A stretch of DNA of 64,000 nt from an uncultured Roseovarius sp. (GCA_951812895.1 OX638333.1:3266001-3330000); one strand, 5' to 3'. Positions 27,910-37,494 are shown, counted from the stretch's first letter. The notes: a model not told the origin generated them from the letters alone. Numbers and translations: made by a program.

Positions 27910-28860
27910 TTACTGCTTGGCTTCGTCGATCCAGCCTTGCCATTTGGCTTCGTTATTCGCCAGCCACTCAGCAACGACTTCGTCCAGATCGCGGCCCTGA
28001 TTGTCGACCGCAAGGATCGCAGCGTTCTCTTCTTCATTCGTGAGATTGTAGAGCGTCAGCATCTTGAAGGCAGCAGGCCACTTTTCTTCAAAGCCACCCC
28101 AGACAACCTTATCAACAGAGGCTTGCTGGAAACCACAAGCGGTGTCGCGTTCTTGCTCTTCTTCGACACATTCACCATCAACGGGGTTCCATTCCACCCA
28201 GTTCAGATCGAGTTCCGCAAAGATCCAATGCGGCTGCCACATCATCATCAGGATCGGGTCACCAGCTGCGTAAGCTGATTTGAGTTCGGCCATCATCGCG
28301 CCTTCGCTGCCGCCGGCAACAGCACTATAAGGCAGGTCGATCCCGGCCACGATATCGCGTGAACGTGTGCCCCAGTCAGCCGGGTAAGTGATCAGGCGGC
28401 CATTGGGGAATGTTTCTGCGTTGGCAAAGGCCTGCGCGCAGTCGTAAAGCGCCTGATAACTGGGCAGTCCCGGGCATTTTTCTTCCATGTAAGGTGGATA
28501 AATCCAACCTTCGCGCGGCTCCAGACCGAGGCTGCCTAGTACAACAATGTCGCCTGCCTCAACCGCTTTGGGGTAGAGGTCGCCGATATTGTTGGTCCAG
28601 ACTTCGGTTTGGAAATGCAGATTGCCCTGAGCAAGTCCGGCATGTTGCGGCAGCGCGCCAGCGCTGACATATTCGATGTTGTAGCCCATTTTCTTGAGCA
28701 ACTCGCCTGCAATCTTGGTCGAGACGTGCTGGCCGGTCCAGTCATTCAGGATGACTTTGATGGGGTCGCTGTTTTCCGGCACATCGCCCGCGATGGCAAC
28801 GCCGGTTGATGTGAGCAGTGCAAACGCTATTGCGCTCACAGTTTTTGAAAAAATCTTCAT
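27910..28860 (-). CDS. Betaine-type ABC transporter substrate-binding protein
   Basis: A 316-residue periplasmic protein from the ATG at 28860 (MKIFSKTVSAIAFALLTSTG, a clear signal peptide cleaved near GVAIAGD); the frame upstream is not family-like. The OpuAC-type fold shows LNDWTGQHVSTKIAGELLKK, AQGNLHFQTEVWTNN and several Trp (MMMWQPHWIFAELDLNW, WQGWIDEAKQ). The ligand-cage aromatics are plentiful, consistent with a trimethylammonium or dimethylsulfonium ligand. It is the first gene of operon B and is divergent from the BetI-like regulator. Confidence 0.92.
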   Translation of the reverse strand: MKIFSKTVSAIAFALLTSTGVAIAGDVPENSDPIKVILNDWTGQHVSTKIAGELLKKMGYNIEYVSAGALPQHAGLAQGNLHFQTEVWTNNIGDLYPKAVEAGDIVVLGSLGLEPREGWIYPPYMEEKCPGLPSYQALYDCAQAFANAETFPNGRLITYPADWGTRSRDIVAGIDLPYSAVAGGSEGAMMAELKSAYAAGDPILMMMWQPHWIFAELDLNWVEWNPVDGECVEEEQERDTACGFQQASVDKVVWGGFEEKWPAAFKMLTLYNLTNEEENAAILAVDNQGRDLDEVVAEWLANNEAKWQGWIDEAKQ

Positions 28861-28917
28861 GGTTTCTCCCTTTTGGTGATGTCTGTGCATTTAAAGATAT
28901 GCCTTCGTTTTCGATTT

Positions 28918-28946
28918 CAAAAAACTTACCATTGGAAAGTTTTTTG
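28918..28946. promoter_or_regulatory. Perfect inverted repeat upstream of operon B, candidate operator
   Basis: CAAAAAACTT (28918-28927) and AAGTTTTTTG (28937-28946) are perfect complements around a 9-bp spacer, 58 bp upstream of the operon B start codon and 86 bp upstream of the BetI-like start. TetR-family repressors bind such symmetric sites, and the position suits repression of operon B. Confidence 0.5.
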
Positions 28947-28961
28947 TGTCAATGGTTGATT

Positions 28962-28973
28962 AATTGGCCAATT
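28962..28973. promoter_or_regulatory. 12-bp palindrome and GATTAATT direct repeats in the same region
   Basis: AATTGGCCAATT at 28962-28973 is a perfect palindrome. Two copies of GATTAATT (28958-28965 and 28987-28994) flank it 29 bp apart. They lie between the operator candidate and the BetI-like start, so they could belong to autoregulation. Confidence 0.35.
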
Positions 28974-29031
28974 CCGAAGATCATTCGATTAATTGTTCAT
29001 GGTGGTTGTGCTTCAGAAAGGCGTTTCATCA

Positions 29032-29715
29032 ATGCGATCCAAGTCTATTCGCTCTATCAGACGCGCAGAATTGTCCCGAGCGGCGTTTGAGGCAGTGATT
29101 CGCTATGGTTTGCGAAAGACGACACTTGATAAGGTAGGCGACATTGCCGGTGTCTCAAAGGGTGTTGTTCTGCACCATTTCAAAGACAAGAGCGCGTTGT
29201 TGGAGGCGGTGTTTCGCAGATCAAACTCGCTGCTTAGCGAATCTGTCATTGAATTGTACCGTTATGCAGAAAATCCTTATGAACGGCTCTGGGCCATAAT
29301 CGTTGCCAATTTCTTTGAAACGATCTTTACCCGCAGGGTTTGTCAGGCTTGGGTGTCGTTGATTTCCGAAGTGCCCCATAACGAAGGCTGCCAGCGTATT
29401 CAGATTGCTTGTAACGAGCGAATCCAAAGCAACCTGCGGCACGAATTAAAGCATTTCCTCACTTCTGAAGAGGCTGCAAGCGCCGCCCGCCACCTGGGAA
29501 TGTTGATTGACGGCGTCTGGGTTAGGGCTGGTTTGCTGCCCGAGCCTGTTGAGAGCAGTACAGCAATTTCCGAGTTAGAATATGCAATTTCAAAGCTGTT
29601 GCCATTTGATGAAATCAGTGCTGCCAAGCACAAGGATGCTCGCAAGAAGATAGAAACGATTGCAGGGATCGCACTTGGCTCAAAGGCGTTTAAGGAAAAA
29701 TCCCTGCAAGTCTGA
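29032..29715 (+). CDS. BetI-like TetR-family transcriptional regulator
   Basis: A 227-residue regulator from the ATG at 29032 (MRSKSIRSIRRAELSRAAFE); a TTG at 28993 and an ATG at 28999 are also in frame. The N-terminal helix-turn-helix reads TTLDKVGDIAGVSKGVVLHHF, followed by KDKSALLEAVFRR, like BetI, the choline-sensing repressor of betaine genes. The long C-terminal tail past residue 190 (KHKDARKKIETIAGIALG) exceeds BetI. It is divergent from operon B and is the obvious regulator of it; choline or betaine aldehyde is a possible effector by homology. Confidence 0.85.
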   Translation: MRSKSIRSIRRAELSRAAFEAVIRYGLRKTTLDKVGDIAGVSKGVVLHHFKDKSALLEAVFRRSNSLLSESVIELYRYAENPYERLWAIIVANFFETIFTRRVCQAWVSLISEVPHNEGCQRIQIACNERIQSNLRHELKHFLTSEEAASAARHLGMLIDGVWVRAGLLPEPVESSTAISELEYAISKLLPFDEISAAKHKDARKKIETIAGIALGSKAFKEKSLQV

Positions 29716-29733
29716 TTCGGGGCACGAGATGTC

Positions 29734-30630
29734 TTAGACTGCGTAGCGTCTTCTGTTTATGAGGCTTGCCAGCGGTTCCAAAAGGCTGGCGCCTGCAATC
29801 AAGGCAATTCCGGTTATCTCGCGGCTGCCAAAGGGTTCACCCGCGAGTAAAGCGACAGAGATTGCCCCGACGATGATTTCTGTCATGAACAATAGGCCCA
29901 CCAACCCGGGACTCAGGTGTTTGGGGCCCCAAAGTGACGCAATCGTTCCGGGCAAGATCAAGAGTGCCATGAATGTCAGAAGCAACGGCATCGCTGGCAA
30001 TGTCTGTGCAACCGAAGGAATAAAAGAAGGCGCCAGTATGAAGGCGGCACCAGATGACAAGATCAGCGACCACATGAAAAAGCCCAGTGTTAATTCAATG
30101 GCGGAATGGCTGCTGTCGTGACGAATGCGAACCATCGCAATGGCCCATACCATTCCTGACCCCAACCCCATCCAATCTCCGACGTTTTGCGGAATGGGAA
30201 AACGTACACCCAGCCCGAAAATGGTCAACATGCCGACAACGGCCAAAACCATAGCGACAATGCGCATTGGTGTTACGGCATCCCCCAAAAAGATGCGCGC
30301 CAGAATCGTGCCCCAGAGTGGTGTCAGGTAAAACAGCAGCATCGCGCGCACAACGTCGGTGTAAACAATCGAGGTTGAATACAACAACAAGGCAATGCCA
30401 GAGATCATTGCCGTGATCTGCAGGTTCACTCCTCCGTGCAATACATGCCGCCATCGCCAAACGGCCACGGGCAACAGGCAAACCGTGGGCACCAGAAAAT
30501 AGACCATTGTGATCCAAAGGCCATGCAGCCCGGCTTGCTCGAGTTCTCTAAGCGGGATCCAGAACAATCCCCAGATGCCCCCTGCGTAAAGGCAGGCAAG
30601 TTTTGCCCTGGTTTCGAGAGATGGGATCAT
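29734..30630 (-). CDS. DMT-superfamily (EamA-like) transporter
   Basis: A 298-residue integral membrane protein with ten predicted spans in two five-span repeats (KLACLYAGGIWGLFWIP..., then LTLGFFMWSLILSSGAAF...), typical of DMT drug/metabolite transporters, which mostly export amino acids or nucleosides. The ATG at 30630 (MIPSLETRAKLACLY) gives the expected start; the frame extends 50 codons further with no family resemblance. It is convergent with the BetI-like gene (18 bp) and divergent from the BetA-like gene. The substrate is unknown. Confidence 0.88.
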   Translation of the reverse strand: MIPSLETRAKLACLYAGGIWGLFWIPLRELEQAGLHGLWITMVYFLVPTVCLLPVAVWRWRHVLHGGVNLQITAMISGIALLLYSTSIVYTDVVRAMLLFYLTPLWGTILARIFLGDAVTPMRIVAMVLAVVGMLTIFGLGVRFPIPQNVGDWMGLGSGMVWAIAMVRIRHDSSHSAIELTLGFFMWSLILSSGAAFILAPSFIPSVAQTLPAMPLLLTFMALLILPGTIASLWGPKHLSPGLVGLLFMTEIIVGAISVALLAGEPFGSREITGIALIAGASLLEPLASLINRRRYAV

Positions 30631-30821
30631 TTGGACGTGTTCGTTTCTTGGGATGCTGAGTCGGGCATGATCTGGTGTTGAAATTACACTGACCAACGGT
30701 AAGTATATTGTCAAATGGTAAGTCTGGCGATAACTTCGACCGGGCGAAACTTTAAGTCTGCGACCATGCGCTATGGGCAATATCAGCCATTTCTGTAGCG
30801 CGGTGAAAGTTCCAGGAGGAT

Positions 30822-32483
30822 ATGAAGTTGGAATTTGACTACATCATCGTTGGGGCAGGCTCGGCCGGATGTGTGCTGGCCAATCGGTTGACCGAGAATG
30901 CCGATAACAAAGTATTGCTGCTTGAAGCAGGCCAGGAAAACAACGCCTTATCGCTGAAAATGCCCGCCGCAGTGCTGTCTAACCTCAACAGCACCAAACA
31001 TAATTGGGCGTTTCAGGGCGAACCTGAACCCGAACTGAACGGGCGCAGTGTTCAGCATGACCGCGGCAAGGTTATCGGAGGCTCGTCGTCGATCAATGGC
31101 ATGGTGTTCATTCGCGGTCATGCACTGGACTATGAAGGGTGGCGGCAGGCGGGTTGCGAAGGATGGGGATATGCGGACGTATTGCCCTATTTCAAACGGC
31201 TTGAGTCATATGGTGGCGGCGCGGATGACTTTCGCGGATCTGAGGGCCCGCTGTTTGTACATCGTGCGCAGCCAAAAGATCCGCTGACGCTGGCCTTTCT
31301 GAAAGCGGGCGAAGAAGCGGGGTATCCTGTCACGGATGACATCAGCGGTTTTTGCCAGGAAGGTTTTGGTGTCTCCGACCGCAATGTCTATAACGGCGAA
31401 CGCTGGGGCACTGCGCGTGCTTATCTAGACCCGGTGCGCGACCGTTCGAACCTGACGATCCTGACACGTGTGCATGTACATCGCCTGGCTTTTGAGGGGC
31501 GGAATGCTTCGGGCGTTGTTTTCAGCGATCAAAATGGGAAAACGGTTGCGGCACAGGCTCGAAAAGAAGTCATTCTTAGTGCAGGGGCTGTTGGCTCTCC
31601 GCATTTGCTGATGCTTTCAGGGATTGGGCCGGCCAGGCATCTCAAGGAAGTTGGAATAGAGGTCCTGCACGACATGCCAGGTGTTGGTCAGAATTTGAAT
31701 GACCATCCAGATTTCGTACTTAAATTTAAATGCCTGAAACCGGTTTCCTTGTGGCCAAAGACCAAGAGACTTGCCAGTTTGGCGGCAGGCGTACAGTGGT
31801 TGCTGACGCGGGGTGGTATATGTGCATCCAACCACTTTGAAGCGGTTGCCTGTGTCAGGTCAGGTCCCGGAGTTGAGTATCCGGACCTTCAGATCATCAT
31901 TTCGCCAATTGCCGTGGACGATGAAACCTGGGAACCGTTGCCCGAACATGCGTTTCAGATCCACGTGGGATTGATGCGCGCGCATAGCAGGGGAAGTATT
32001 ACACTTCGGTCTTCCGACCCGACCGATCCCCCTCGGATCCTGGTGAATTATCTGAAAGACAAGCGGGATAGGGATTTGATGCGCAAAGGTATCCGGCTGG
32101 TGCGCGAGATCGTCGAACAACCTGCGTTTTCAGACCTTTGCGGCGAAGAAATTTTTCCAGGACAGGCCGTGCAATCGGATGATGGATTGGACGTGATTCT
32201 CAATTCTCACACGACCACTCAATGGCACCTTTCCTGCACAGCACGCATGGGTCTTAAATCCGATAAAGGTGCGGTCGTGGATGCCCGCGGTCGTGTCCAT
32301 GGCTTTACAGGGCTGCGGATTGTTGATGCGTCAATCATGCCATTCGTTACAAATGGCAACACCAATGCCCCAACGATCATGCTGGCAGAAAAGCTGAGCG
32401 ATGACATATTGGGGCGTGCCCCATTGCCCCGGATCGAGGCGGATATCTGGAAGAATAAGAAGTATGAAACCTGTCAGCGCTGA
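30822..32483 (+). CDS. GMC oxidoreductase, choline-dehydrogenase-like
   Basis: A 553-residue FAD-dependent GMC enzyme, a strong match in length and motifs to bacterial choline dehydrogenase (BetA). It has the FAD fold [22 protein letters not shown] signature 1 [21 protein letters not shown], signature 2 [19 protein letters not shown], and the C-terminal active-site region [16 protein letters not shown] with the catalytic His. A perfect AGGAGG precedes the start. Choline dehydrogenase oxidises choline to betaine aldehyde, but relatives use other alcohols; no BetB aldehyde dehydrogenase is beside it, so the betA symbol is withheld. Confidence 0.88.
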   Translation: MKLEFDYIIVGAGSAGCVLANRLTENADNKVLLLEAGQENNALSLKMPAAVLSNLNSTKHNWAFQGEPEPELNGRSVQHDRGKVIGGSSSINGMVFIRGHALDYEGWRQAGCEGWGYADVLPYFKRLESYGGGADDFRGSEGPLFVHRAQPKDPLTLAFLKAGEEAGYPVTDDISGFCQEGFGVSDRNVYNGERWGTARAYLDPVRDRSNLTILTRVHVHRLAFEGRNASGVVFSDQNGKTVAAQARKEVILSAGAVGSPHLLMLSGIGPARHLKEVGIEVLHDMPGVGQNLNDHPDFVLKFKCLKPVSLWPKTKRLASLAAGVQWLLTRGGICASNHFEAVACVRSGPGVEYPDLQIIISPIAVDDETWEPLPEHAFQIHVGLMRAHSRGSITLRSSDPTDPPRILVNYLKDKRDRDLMRKGIRLVREIVEQPAFSDLCGEEIFPGQAVQSDDGLDVILNSHTTTQWHLSCTARMGLKSDKGAVVDARGRVHGFTGLRIVDASIMPFVTNGNTNAPTIMLAEKLSDDILGRAPLPRIEADIWKNKKYETCQR

Positions 32484-32604
32484 CAGGTTTAGTTCAAGCT
32501 ATTATGTGTTTTGAAGCAATAACTTGCCATGAGTAATGCGGTCAAACGATCGCGTTGTCTGCGACGTCTAGCGGAAAACTTAATTGAAAAAAGAGGGAAG
32601 TGGT

Positions 32605-32679
32605 TGGCTGGGGTGGAAGGATTCGAACCTTCGATCTCCTGTACCAAAAACAGTTGCCCTACCGCTAGGCCACACCCCA
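32605..32679 (-). tRNA. tRNA-Gln(TTG)
   Basis: A 75-nt gene read on the minus strand with acceptor TGGGGTG (5' end at 32679) and CACCCCA, discriminator G and an encoded CCA at the 3' end (32605-32607). The anticodon stem ACTGT/ACAG holds a loop with TTG, reading CAA glutamine codons. The T arm contains GGTTCGAATCC. Confidence 0.97.
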
Positions 32680-32806
32680 ATTGTGAGGGGCTAACTACTC
32701 TGGACATCGGCGCGGTTCAAGAGCGGATTCAAAAAAAATTGCATCCAAATCAGGTCAAGCTATCGCGTAGGGCATTTTGGTAAATGTAGTGCTGAGCAAG
32801 TTGTCT

Positions 32807-33304
32807 TCATTCCAGCAGTTCAGCAGGTTTAACACCCCAAAGATGCTGTTTCGGTGCCCAGCCTTTGTAGCCATCAGCCTGGAGTTTGCACCAATCCGCT
32901 CTGCACTCTTCAATTCTCGCAATCACGCCGATTTCAAGCCGGGCCACGACGAGCGCGTTTTGCGAGGGTTGTGCAAGAATATCCAACATATCTTTCTCAA
33001 TGATTGCTGTCCGAACACCTGAAAGCAGTGAATAGTGCACCCACCCACCCATACCGTCGCGATCACGGACCCTGCGCCAATGGCCGTGCTCTGCCGTAAT
33101 TTCCAGTGGCATATCTTCGCGTTTGAACACCCAATCAATGCGATGTGTGAGGCTCGGGCCACGACGAACATTTGCCTCGTTGGCTTTCATTGAAACATAG
33201 CGTGGCAAAGGCAGTTTGGTAATCGGCCCGCGTTCCTGACTCCAGCATGGAAGACAAGAGATGGCAAAAATTGCCGCACTGCAAAGACCCGTTTTAAAGA
33301 TCAT
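32807..33304 (-). CDS. Secreted SH3-domain protein
   Basis: A 165-residue exported protein from the ATG at 33304 (MIFKTGLCSAAIFAISCLPC, a signal peptide); upstream in-frame ATGs at 33325 and 33376 are also possible. The mature part has two tandem bacterial SH3-like repeats: VSMKANEANVRRGPSLTHRI followed by GGWVHYSLLSG, and QNALVVARLEIGVIARIEEC followed by DGYKGWAPKQHLWG. Such domains are thought to bind peptidoglycan or other envelope targets. It is divergent from the 2-hydroxyacid dehydrogenase. Confidence 0.88.
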   Translation of the reverse strand: MIFKTGLCSAAIFAISCLPCWSQERGPITKLPLPRYVSMKANEANVRRGPSLTHRIDWVFKREDMPLEITAEHGHWRRVRDRDGMGGWVHYSLLSGVRTAIIEKDMLDILAQPSQNALVVARLEIGVIARIEECRADWCKLQADGYKGWAPKQHLWGVKPAELLE

Positions 33305-33409
33305 TTCCCGATTCCTGCTCATCATTTTCAAAGGGGTTCTTGTGCCCCGACCGTTACTGCGCCACTCTGACATCAACGCACCGGTTTTGAAAGAACAAGG
33401 AGGGGCTTT

Positions 33410-34396
33410 ATGTCATCTGTACGTCTGAGTGTTGTTGTTACGCGACGCTTGCCGGAGCCGGTTGAACGCCGGATGGCGGAATTGTTTGATGTAACATTGC
33501 GGGACGAAGATCGAGCAATGACACGCGAAGAGTTGGTTCGCGCGGTTAAAACTGCTGACGTGCTGGTGCCGACAATTACTGACAAGATCGATGCCGCACT
33601 TATCGCCCAGGCAGGAGACCAGCTAAAACTCATCGCGAATTACGGCGCCGGGGTAGACCACATTGACGTTAACACCGCGCGGCAGCATGGAATTCTGGTG
33701 TCCAATACGCCAGGTGTCCTAACAGATGATACCGCAGACATGACCATGGCCCTGGTGCTGAGTGTGACGCGGCGCTTGCCGGAAGGGTTATCGGTCATGC
33801 AGTCGGGAGATTGGGACGGGTGGTCGCCCACGGCATTATTGGGTGGCCGTGTCGCGGGGCGCAGGTTGGGCATTTTGGGAATGGGCCGCATCGGTCAGGC
33901 GGTTGCCAGGCGCGCTGCTGCGTTTGGCATGCAAATTCACTATCACAACCGGCACCGTCTGCGAAATGAGATCGAGGAAGAAATTGGAGCGACATACTGG
34001 GAAAGCCTTGATCAGATGGTGGCACGTATGGACGTGATCAGCGTCAATTGTCCGCATACACCGTCCACATTTCATCTGATGAATGCGCGTCGATTAAAAC
34101 TGATGAAAGCGGACGCTGTTATTGTGAATACATCCCGGGGTGAGGTGATTGACGAAAACGCTTTGACACGCATGTTGCGCAGTGGCGAAATCGCTGGCGC
34201 AGGCTTGGATGTTTATGAAAACGGGACGGACATTAATCCCCGCCTGCGCGATTTGAAAAACGTGGTGCTGTTGCCGCATATGGGGTCGGCGACGTTGGAA
34301 GGCCGTATTGAAATGGGTGAGAAAGTTCTTTTGAATATCAAGACCTTCGATGATGGGCACCGCCCGCCTGATCAGGTTGTGCCGTCGATGTTGTAG
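33410..34396 (+). CDS. D-isomer-specific 2-hydroxyacid dehydrogenase
   Basis: A 328-residue NAD(P)-dependent enzyme of the glyoxylate/hydroxypyruvate reductase type. It has the NAD-binding GILGMGRIGQAVARRA, the Arg in NTSRGEVIDENAL, the Glu in GLDVYENGTD, and the catalytic His in LLPHMGSATLE. These enzymes reduce glyoxylate, hydroxypyruvate or other 2-oxoacids to D-2-hydroxyacids. AAGGAGG precedes the ATG at 33410. In an organism that demethylates glycine betaine to glycine, glyoxylate reduction would fit, but the substrate is not certain. Confidence 0.92.
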   Translation: MSSVRLSVVVTRRLPEPVERRMAELFDVTLRDEDRAMTREELVRAVKTADVLVPTITDKIDAALIAQAGDQLKLIANYGAGVDHIDVNTARQHGILVSNTPGVLTDDTADMTMALVLSVTRRLPEGLSVMQSGDWDGWSPTALLGGRVAGRRLGILGMGRIGQAVARRAAAFGMQIHYHNRHRLRNEIEEEIGATYWESLDQMVARMDVISVNCPHTPSTFHLMNARRLKLMKADAVIVNTSRGEVIDENALTRMLRSGEIAGAGLDVYENGTDINPRLRDLKNVVLLPHMGSATLEGRIEMGEKVLLNIKTFDDGHRPPDQVVPSML

Positions 34397-34478
34397 ATCA
34401 TCACCAGCCCGAAAAATTATACGGTGATGCATTGGGCAATGGCCAAAACTGAAAGTGACAGTCAAAAGGGGCAGCGTC

Positions 34479-36272
34479 ATGCGAACGAACCAGATAATGA
34501 TTGTGGCAATGGCTTTGATGTTGAGCTGCCCTGTGAACGCGCAGGAGGCCGCGGATGGGGTTGCCCCGGAAGCGGCAACAGAACTCGGCGAAGCTGCGAT
34601 ATCCAATGAAGTTTCTCTGGCGATAAAAGCCAAGCAGGAAAATGTACCAGTTGTTGCACATGATTGGATGATCGCGGCTGCGAATCCGCATGCTGTGGAG
34701 GCTGGGGCCAGCATTCTTCGGGCAGGGGGCACCGCAGCGGATGCGGCCGTTGCTGTACAGGCGGTGCTGGGGTTGGTTGAGCCGCAAAGCTCGGGTTTAG
34801 GCGGTGGGGCGTTTTTGGTTTGGTATGACGGGCAAAGTGGAGAAATCACGACCCTTGATGGTCGCGAAACTGCGCCACTTGCTGCAACGCCACAGCTGTT
34901 TCAGGATCAAGATGGCGAACCTTTGGGCTTTTACAATGCCGTTGTTGGCGGTCGGTCGGTAGGGGTGCCCGGAACGCCGGCTTTGTTGGAAGACGCGCAT
35001 GCCAGATGGGGGCAGATGGGTTGGGCCGGGTTGTTCGATGATGCAATCCGTTTGGCGGAAGGTGGGTTTGATATCAGTCCAAGAATGGCAGCAATGGTCG
35101 CGGGGGATGCGAAACGTCTGGCCCGTTACGAAGGTGCCCGCGAATACTTTTTCTCTGACGATGGCATCCCGCTCGAGGCCGGACACCGATTGTCAAACCC
35201 AGCCTATGCAGAAACTTTGCGCATCCTGGCCGCACAAGGCTCGGCGCCGTTTTACGTGGGCGAAATTGCTGCAGATATTGTTCGGACCGTAACAGAACTG
35301 CCCGACAACCCCGGTGTTTTGAGCGAAGTTGACCTGTCTATTTACCGGGTGAAGGAGCGCGCGGCTGTGTGTTCAGAATACCGGGAATTTCAGATTTGCG
35401 GCATGGGGCCTCCATCTTCCGGGGCGCTGAGCGTTGGGCAGATTTTGGGCGTGTTGCAGCCCTTTGATCTTGCCAGTCTCGGGCCCGACAGCGCCGAGAG
35501 CTGGCGATTGATCGGTGATGCAACGCGTTTGGCTTTTGCGGATCGTGGGCGATACATCGCTGATACGGATTTTGTACCCGTTCCAGTGCAGGGTCTGATT
35601 GACCCCGAATATTTGAAATCGCGGGCTGCTTTGTTGCCGGAGGGTATGGCCTTGCCAAATGTTCTGCCCGGAAAGCCCGAATTTGATCACACACTCAATT
35701 GGGCCGATGATGATGCGATGGAGCTGCCTTCGACATCGCACATTTCGATTTTTGACAGTTATGGCAACGCCTTGTCGATGACAACAACAATTGAAAACGC
35801 CTTTGGATCCCGGGTGATGGTCCGGGGTTTTTTGCTTAACAACGAACTGACGGACTTTTCGTTTCGCAGCCATGTTGACGGTATACCTGTTGCCAACCGG
35901 GTAGAGCCGGGCAAACGACCGCGGTCCTCGATGGCACCCACAATTGTTCTCAAAGATGGTCGCCCGGTATTGATTGTGGGAAGCCCGGGGGGAAGTCGGA
36001 TCATTCCCTATGTGGCCAAGACAATCGTTGCCTATCTGGATTGGAACATGGATGTGCAACAGGCCGCCGCACTGCCTCACCTGGTGAACCGTTTTGGTGT
36101 ATATGATGTTGAAGCCGGGAAAGTGTCGCCATCATTGGCTGGGGCACTTGCCGAGATGGGGTATGAAATCAATCAGCGGGATTTGAATTCTGGGCTACAC
36201 ATCATATCGATAGGGGAACATCTTGAAGGCGGCGCAGATCCAAGGCGCGAAGGGGTGGTTTTAGGCGAATAG
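34479..36272 (+). CDS. ggt: Gamma-glutamyltransferase
   Basis: A 597-residue precursor from the ATG at 34479 with a signal peptide ending near CPVNAQEA; a GTG at 34455 is in frame but lacks support. Gamma-glutamyltransferase removes the gamma-glutamyl group of glutathione and similar peptides in the periplasm. Autocatalytic cleavage should occur before the Thr in LPSTSHISIFDSYG, aligned with the nucleophile Thr of the enterobacterial enzyme, giving a large and a small subunit. Other marks are EPQSSGLGGGAFLV, GVPGTPALLEDAH, SRVMVRGFLLNNELTDFSF and RPRSSMAPTIV with GSPGGSRI. It stands alone, about 80 bp after the 2-hydroxyacid dehydrogenase. Confidence 0.95.
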   Translation: MRTNQIMIVAMALMLSCPVNAQEAADGVAPEAATELGEAAISNEVSLAIKAKQENVPVVAHDWMIAAANPHAVEAGASILRAGGTAADAAVAVQAVLGLVEPQSSGLGGGAFLVWYDGQSGEITTLDGRETAPLAATPQLFQDQDGEPLGFYNAVVGGRSVGVPGTPALLEDAHARWGQMGWAGLFDDAIRLAEGGFDISPRMAAMVAGDAKRLARYEGAREYFFSDDGIPLEAGHRLSNPAYAETLRILAAQGSAPFYVGEIAADIVRTVTELPDNPGVLSEVDLSIYRVKERAAVCSEYREFQICGMGPPSSGALSVGQILGVLQPFDLASLGPDSAESWRLIGDATRLAFADRGRYIADTDFVPVPVQGLIDPEYLKSRAALLPEGMALPNVLPGKPEFDHTLNWADDDAMELPSTSHISIFDSYGNALSMTTTIENAFGSRVMVRGFLLNNELTDFSFRSHVDGIPVANRVEPGKRPRSSMAPTIVLKDGRPVLIVGSPGGSRIIPYVAKTIVAYLDWNMDVQQAAALPHLVNRFGVYDVEAGKVSPSLAGALAEMGYEINQRDLNSGLHIISIGEHLEGGADPRREGVVLGE

Positions 36273-36419
36273 CCGGCTCAACGCTCTGAATCTTTTGGAT
36301 TATCCTCCCAATTGCATCGGTATTCATATAGCGAATGCCGAAAAACTGCCTCTCAGCAACCGAATTTCCGCCTGATTTTGGTGGCATTTTCTACCGTGAT
36401 ATTAGCGCGGAGAAAGTGG

Positions 36420-37439
36420 ATGATTAACGCCTATTCAATCGGATTTGTATGTGTCGCAGCGGTCGCCGTTGGCGGTGTCGACTATGTGATGCAAGCCCAG
36501 GCTGCCGGAAAAGCGCCGGGCCAATACTCTGTGACAGAGTATATTGGCAGTTATACGGACCGTTTTGACGAGACGATCGCAGCACACCAGAAAGCCTCGC
36601 GTCAATCAGAGCCTGCCCGTACTCATTTACCTGAGTTCGCCGATGGCTGGGAGCGTCGCGAATGGACCCCGGATACCGAGGGCCATGACGAACTGTTGAA
36701 AACCATGAACATCCTGCAGCAAGCGTCATTTAAAAAGGGCATCAGAGCCGCGCGTACAGCAGCCAAATACCAGGCTTGGGAGTATGTTCGGGGGTCAGAG
36801 ACAGTTCGGCTGACCGCGAATTTCAAGCTGAGCGATCCTGACGATGCAGAACGGCCAAGAGTCACGGCATTCATTGATCCCGGCCTTCAAATCAACATCG
36901 CGCAGGCGAAAGGGTATGGTGTTGTGAAAGGCGTGCCATTCATGAAGCTCGTGAACATCGAAACCGAAGCCGGAAGCCAGCCAGGCGGGCCAGTTTTTCT
37001 ACAAGCATTCTTAGGCGATGATATGGCCATTGGCGTCTATGCCGAAACCGATGACAAGTCATTGCGCGCGTTGCTGGAGCAGATCAATTATGATGCTCTT
37101 AATGCGATGCTGGAAACCCCGTTGCAGGGGATCGGAAGCGAAGCGCCGGTGCTGGCGCAAGAGCAAGAGGCAGAGATGATCGCCAATGCTGTCGCAGGTT
37201 TTGATGCTCTTTACTATGATACACTTGAAGCCAGGAATGCACGTACGCGTGCCGGGCTCGCTGGTAAATCCAGTAAGCGTAAAGTTGGCTCAAGTGGCGC
37301 GTCGACATTTAAGAAAGTGGAGGGTGTTGCCCCTGTTGAGAGTGCTTCACAACAAGGGCTAAAGCCTCAGCGCCTAAAGCTGTCCGGTGGCAATTCTTGC
37401 CTTTCCGGATCTGCCGGACGTCTTTGCGGCACGAATTAA
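36420..37439 (+). CDS. Hypothetical exported protein
   Basis: A 339-residue protein I do not recognise. The start at 36420 has GGAG well placed (gcggagaaagtgg) and gives a signal peptide or single anchor (MINAYSIGFVCVAAVAVGGV). The mature part has a predicted helical middle (DELLKTMNILQQASFKKG), a beta-rich region around ETVRLTANFKLSD and a Ser/Gly/Lys-rich, probably disordered tail ending in CLSGSAGRLCGTN with two Cys. A Rho-independent terminator follows 55 bp after the stop. Function unknown; position after ggt may be coincidental. Confidence 0.75.
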   Translation: MINAYSIGFVCVAAVAVGGVDYVMQAQAAGKAPGQYSVTEYIGSYTDRFDETIAAHQKASRQSEPARTHLPEFADGWERREWTPDTEGHDELLKTMNILQQASFKKGIRAARTAAKYQAWEYVRGSETVRLTANFKLSDPDDAERPRVTAFIDPGLQINIAQAKGYGVVKGVPFMKLVNIETEAGSQPGGPVFLQAFLGDDMAIGVYAETDDKSLRALLEQINYDALNAMLETPLQGIGSEAPVLAQEQEAEMIANAVAGFDALYYDTLEARNARTRAGLAGKSSKRKVGSSGASTFKKVEGVAPVESASQQGLKPQRLKLSGGNSCLSGSAGRLCGTN

Positions 37440-37494
37440 CAATGGCGGAGCCGACTTAGGGCCCATTTCAGTTCGAACCATGGCCAAAATTGCC

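Noticed and set aside
30822-32483. Naming the GMC oxidoreductase betA
   Set aside because: GMC enzymes of this size are numerous in this group and no betB or betC is adjacent, so choline specificity is not established.
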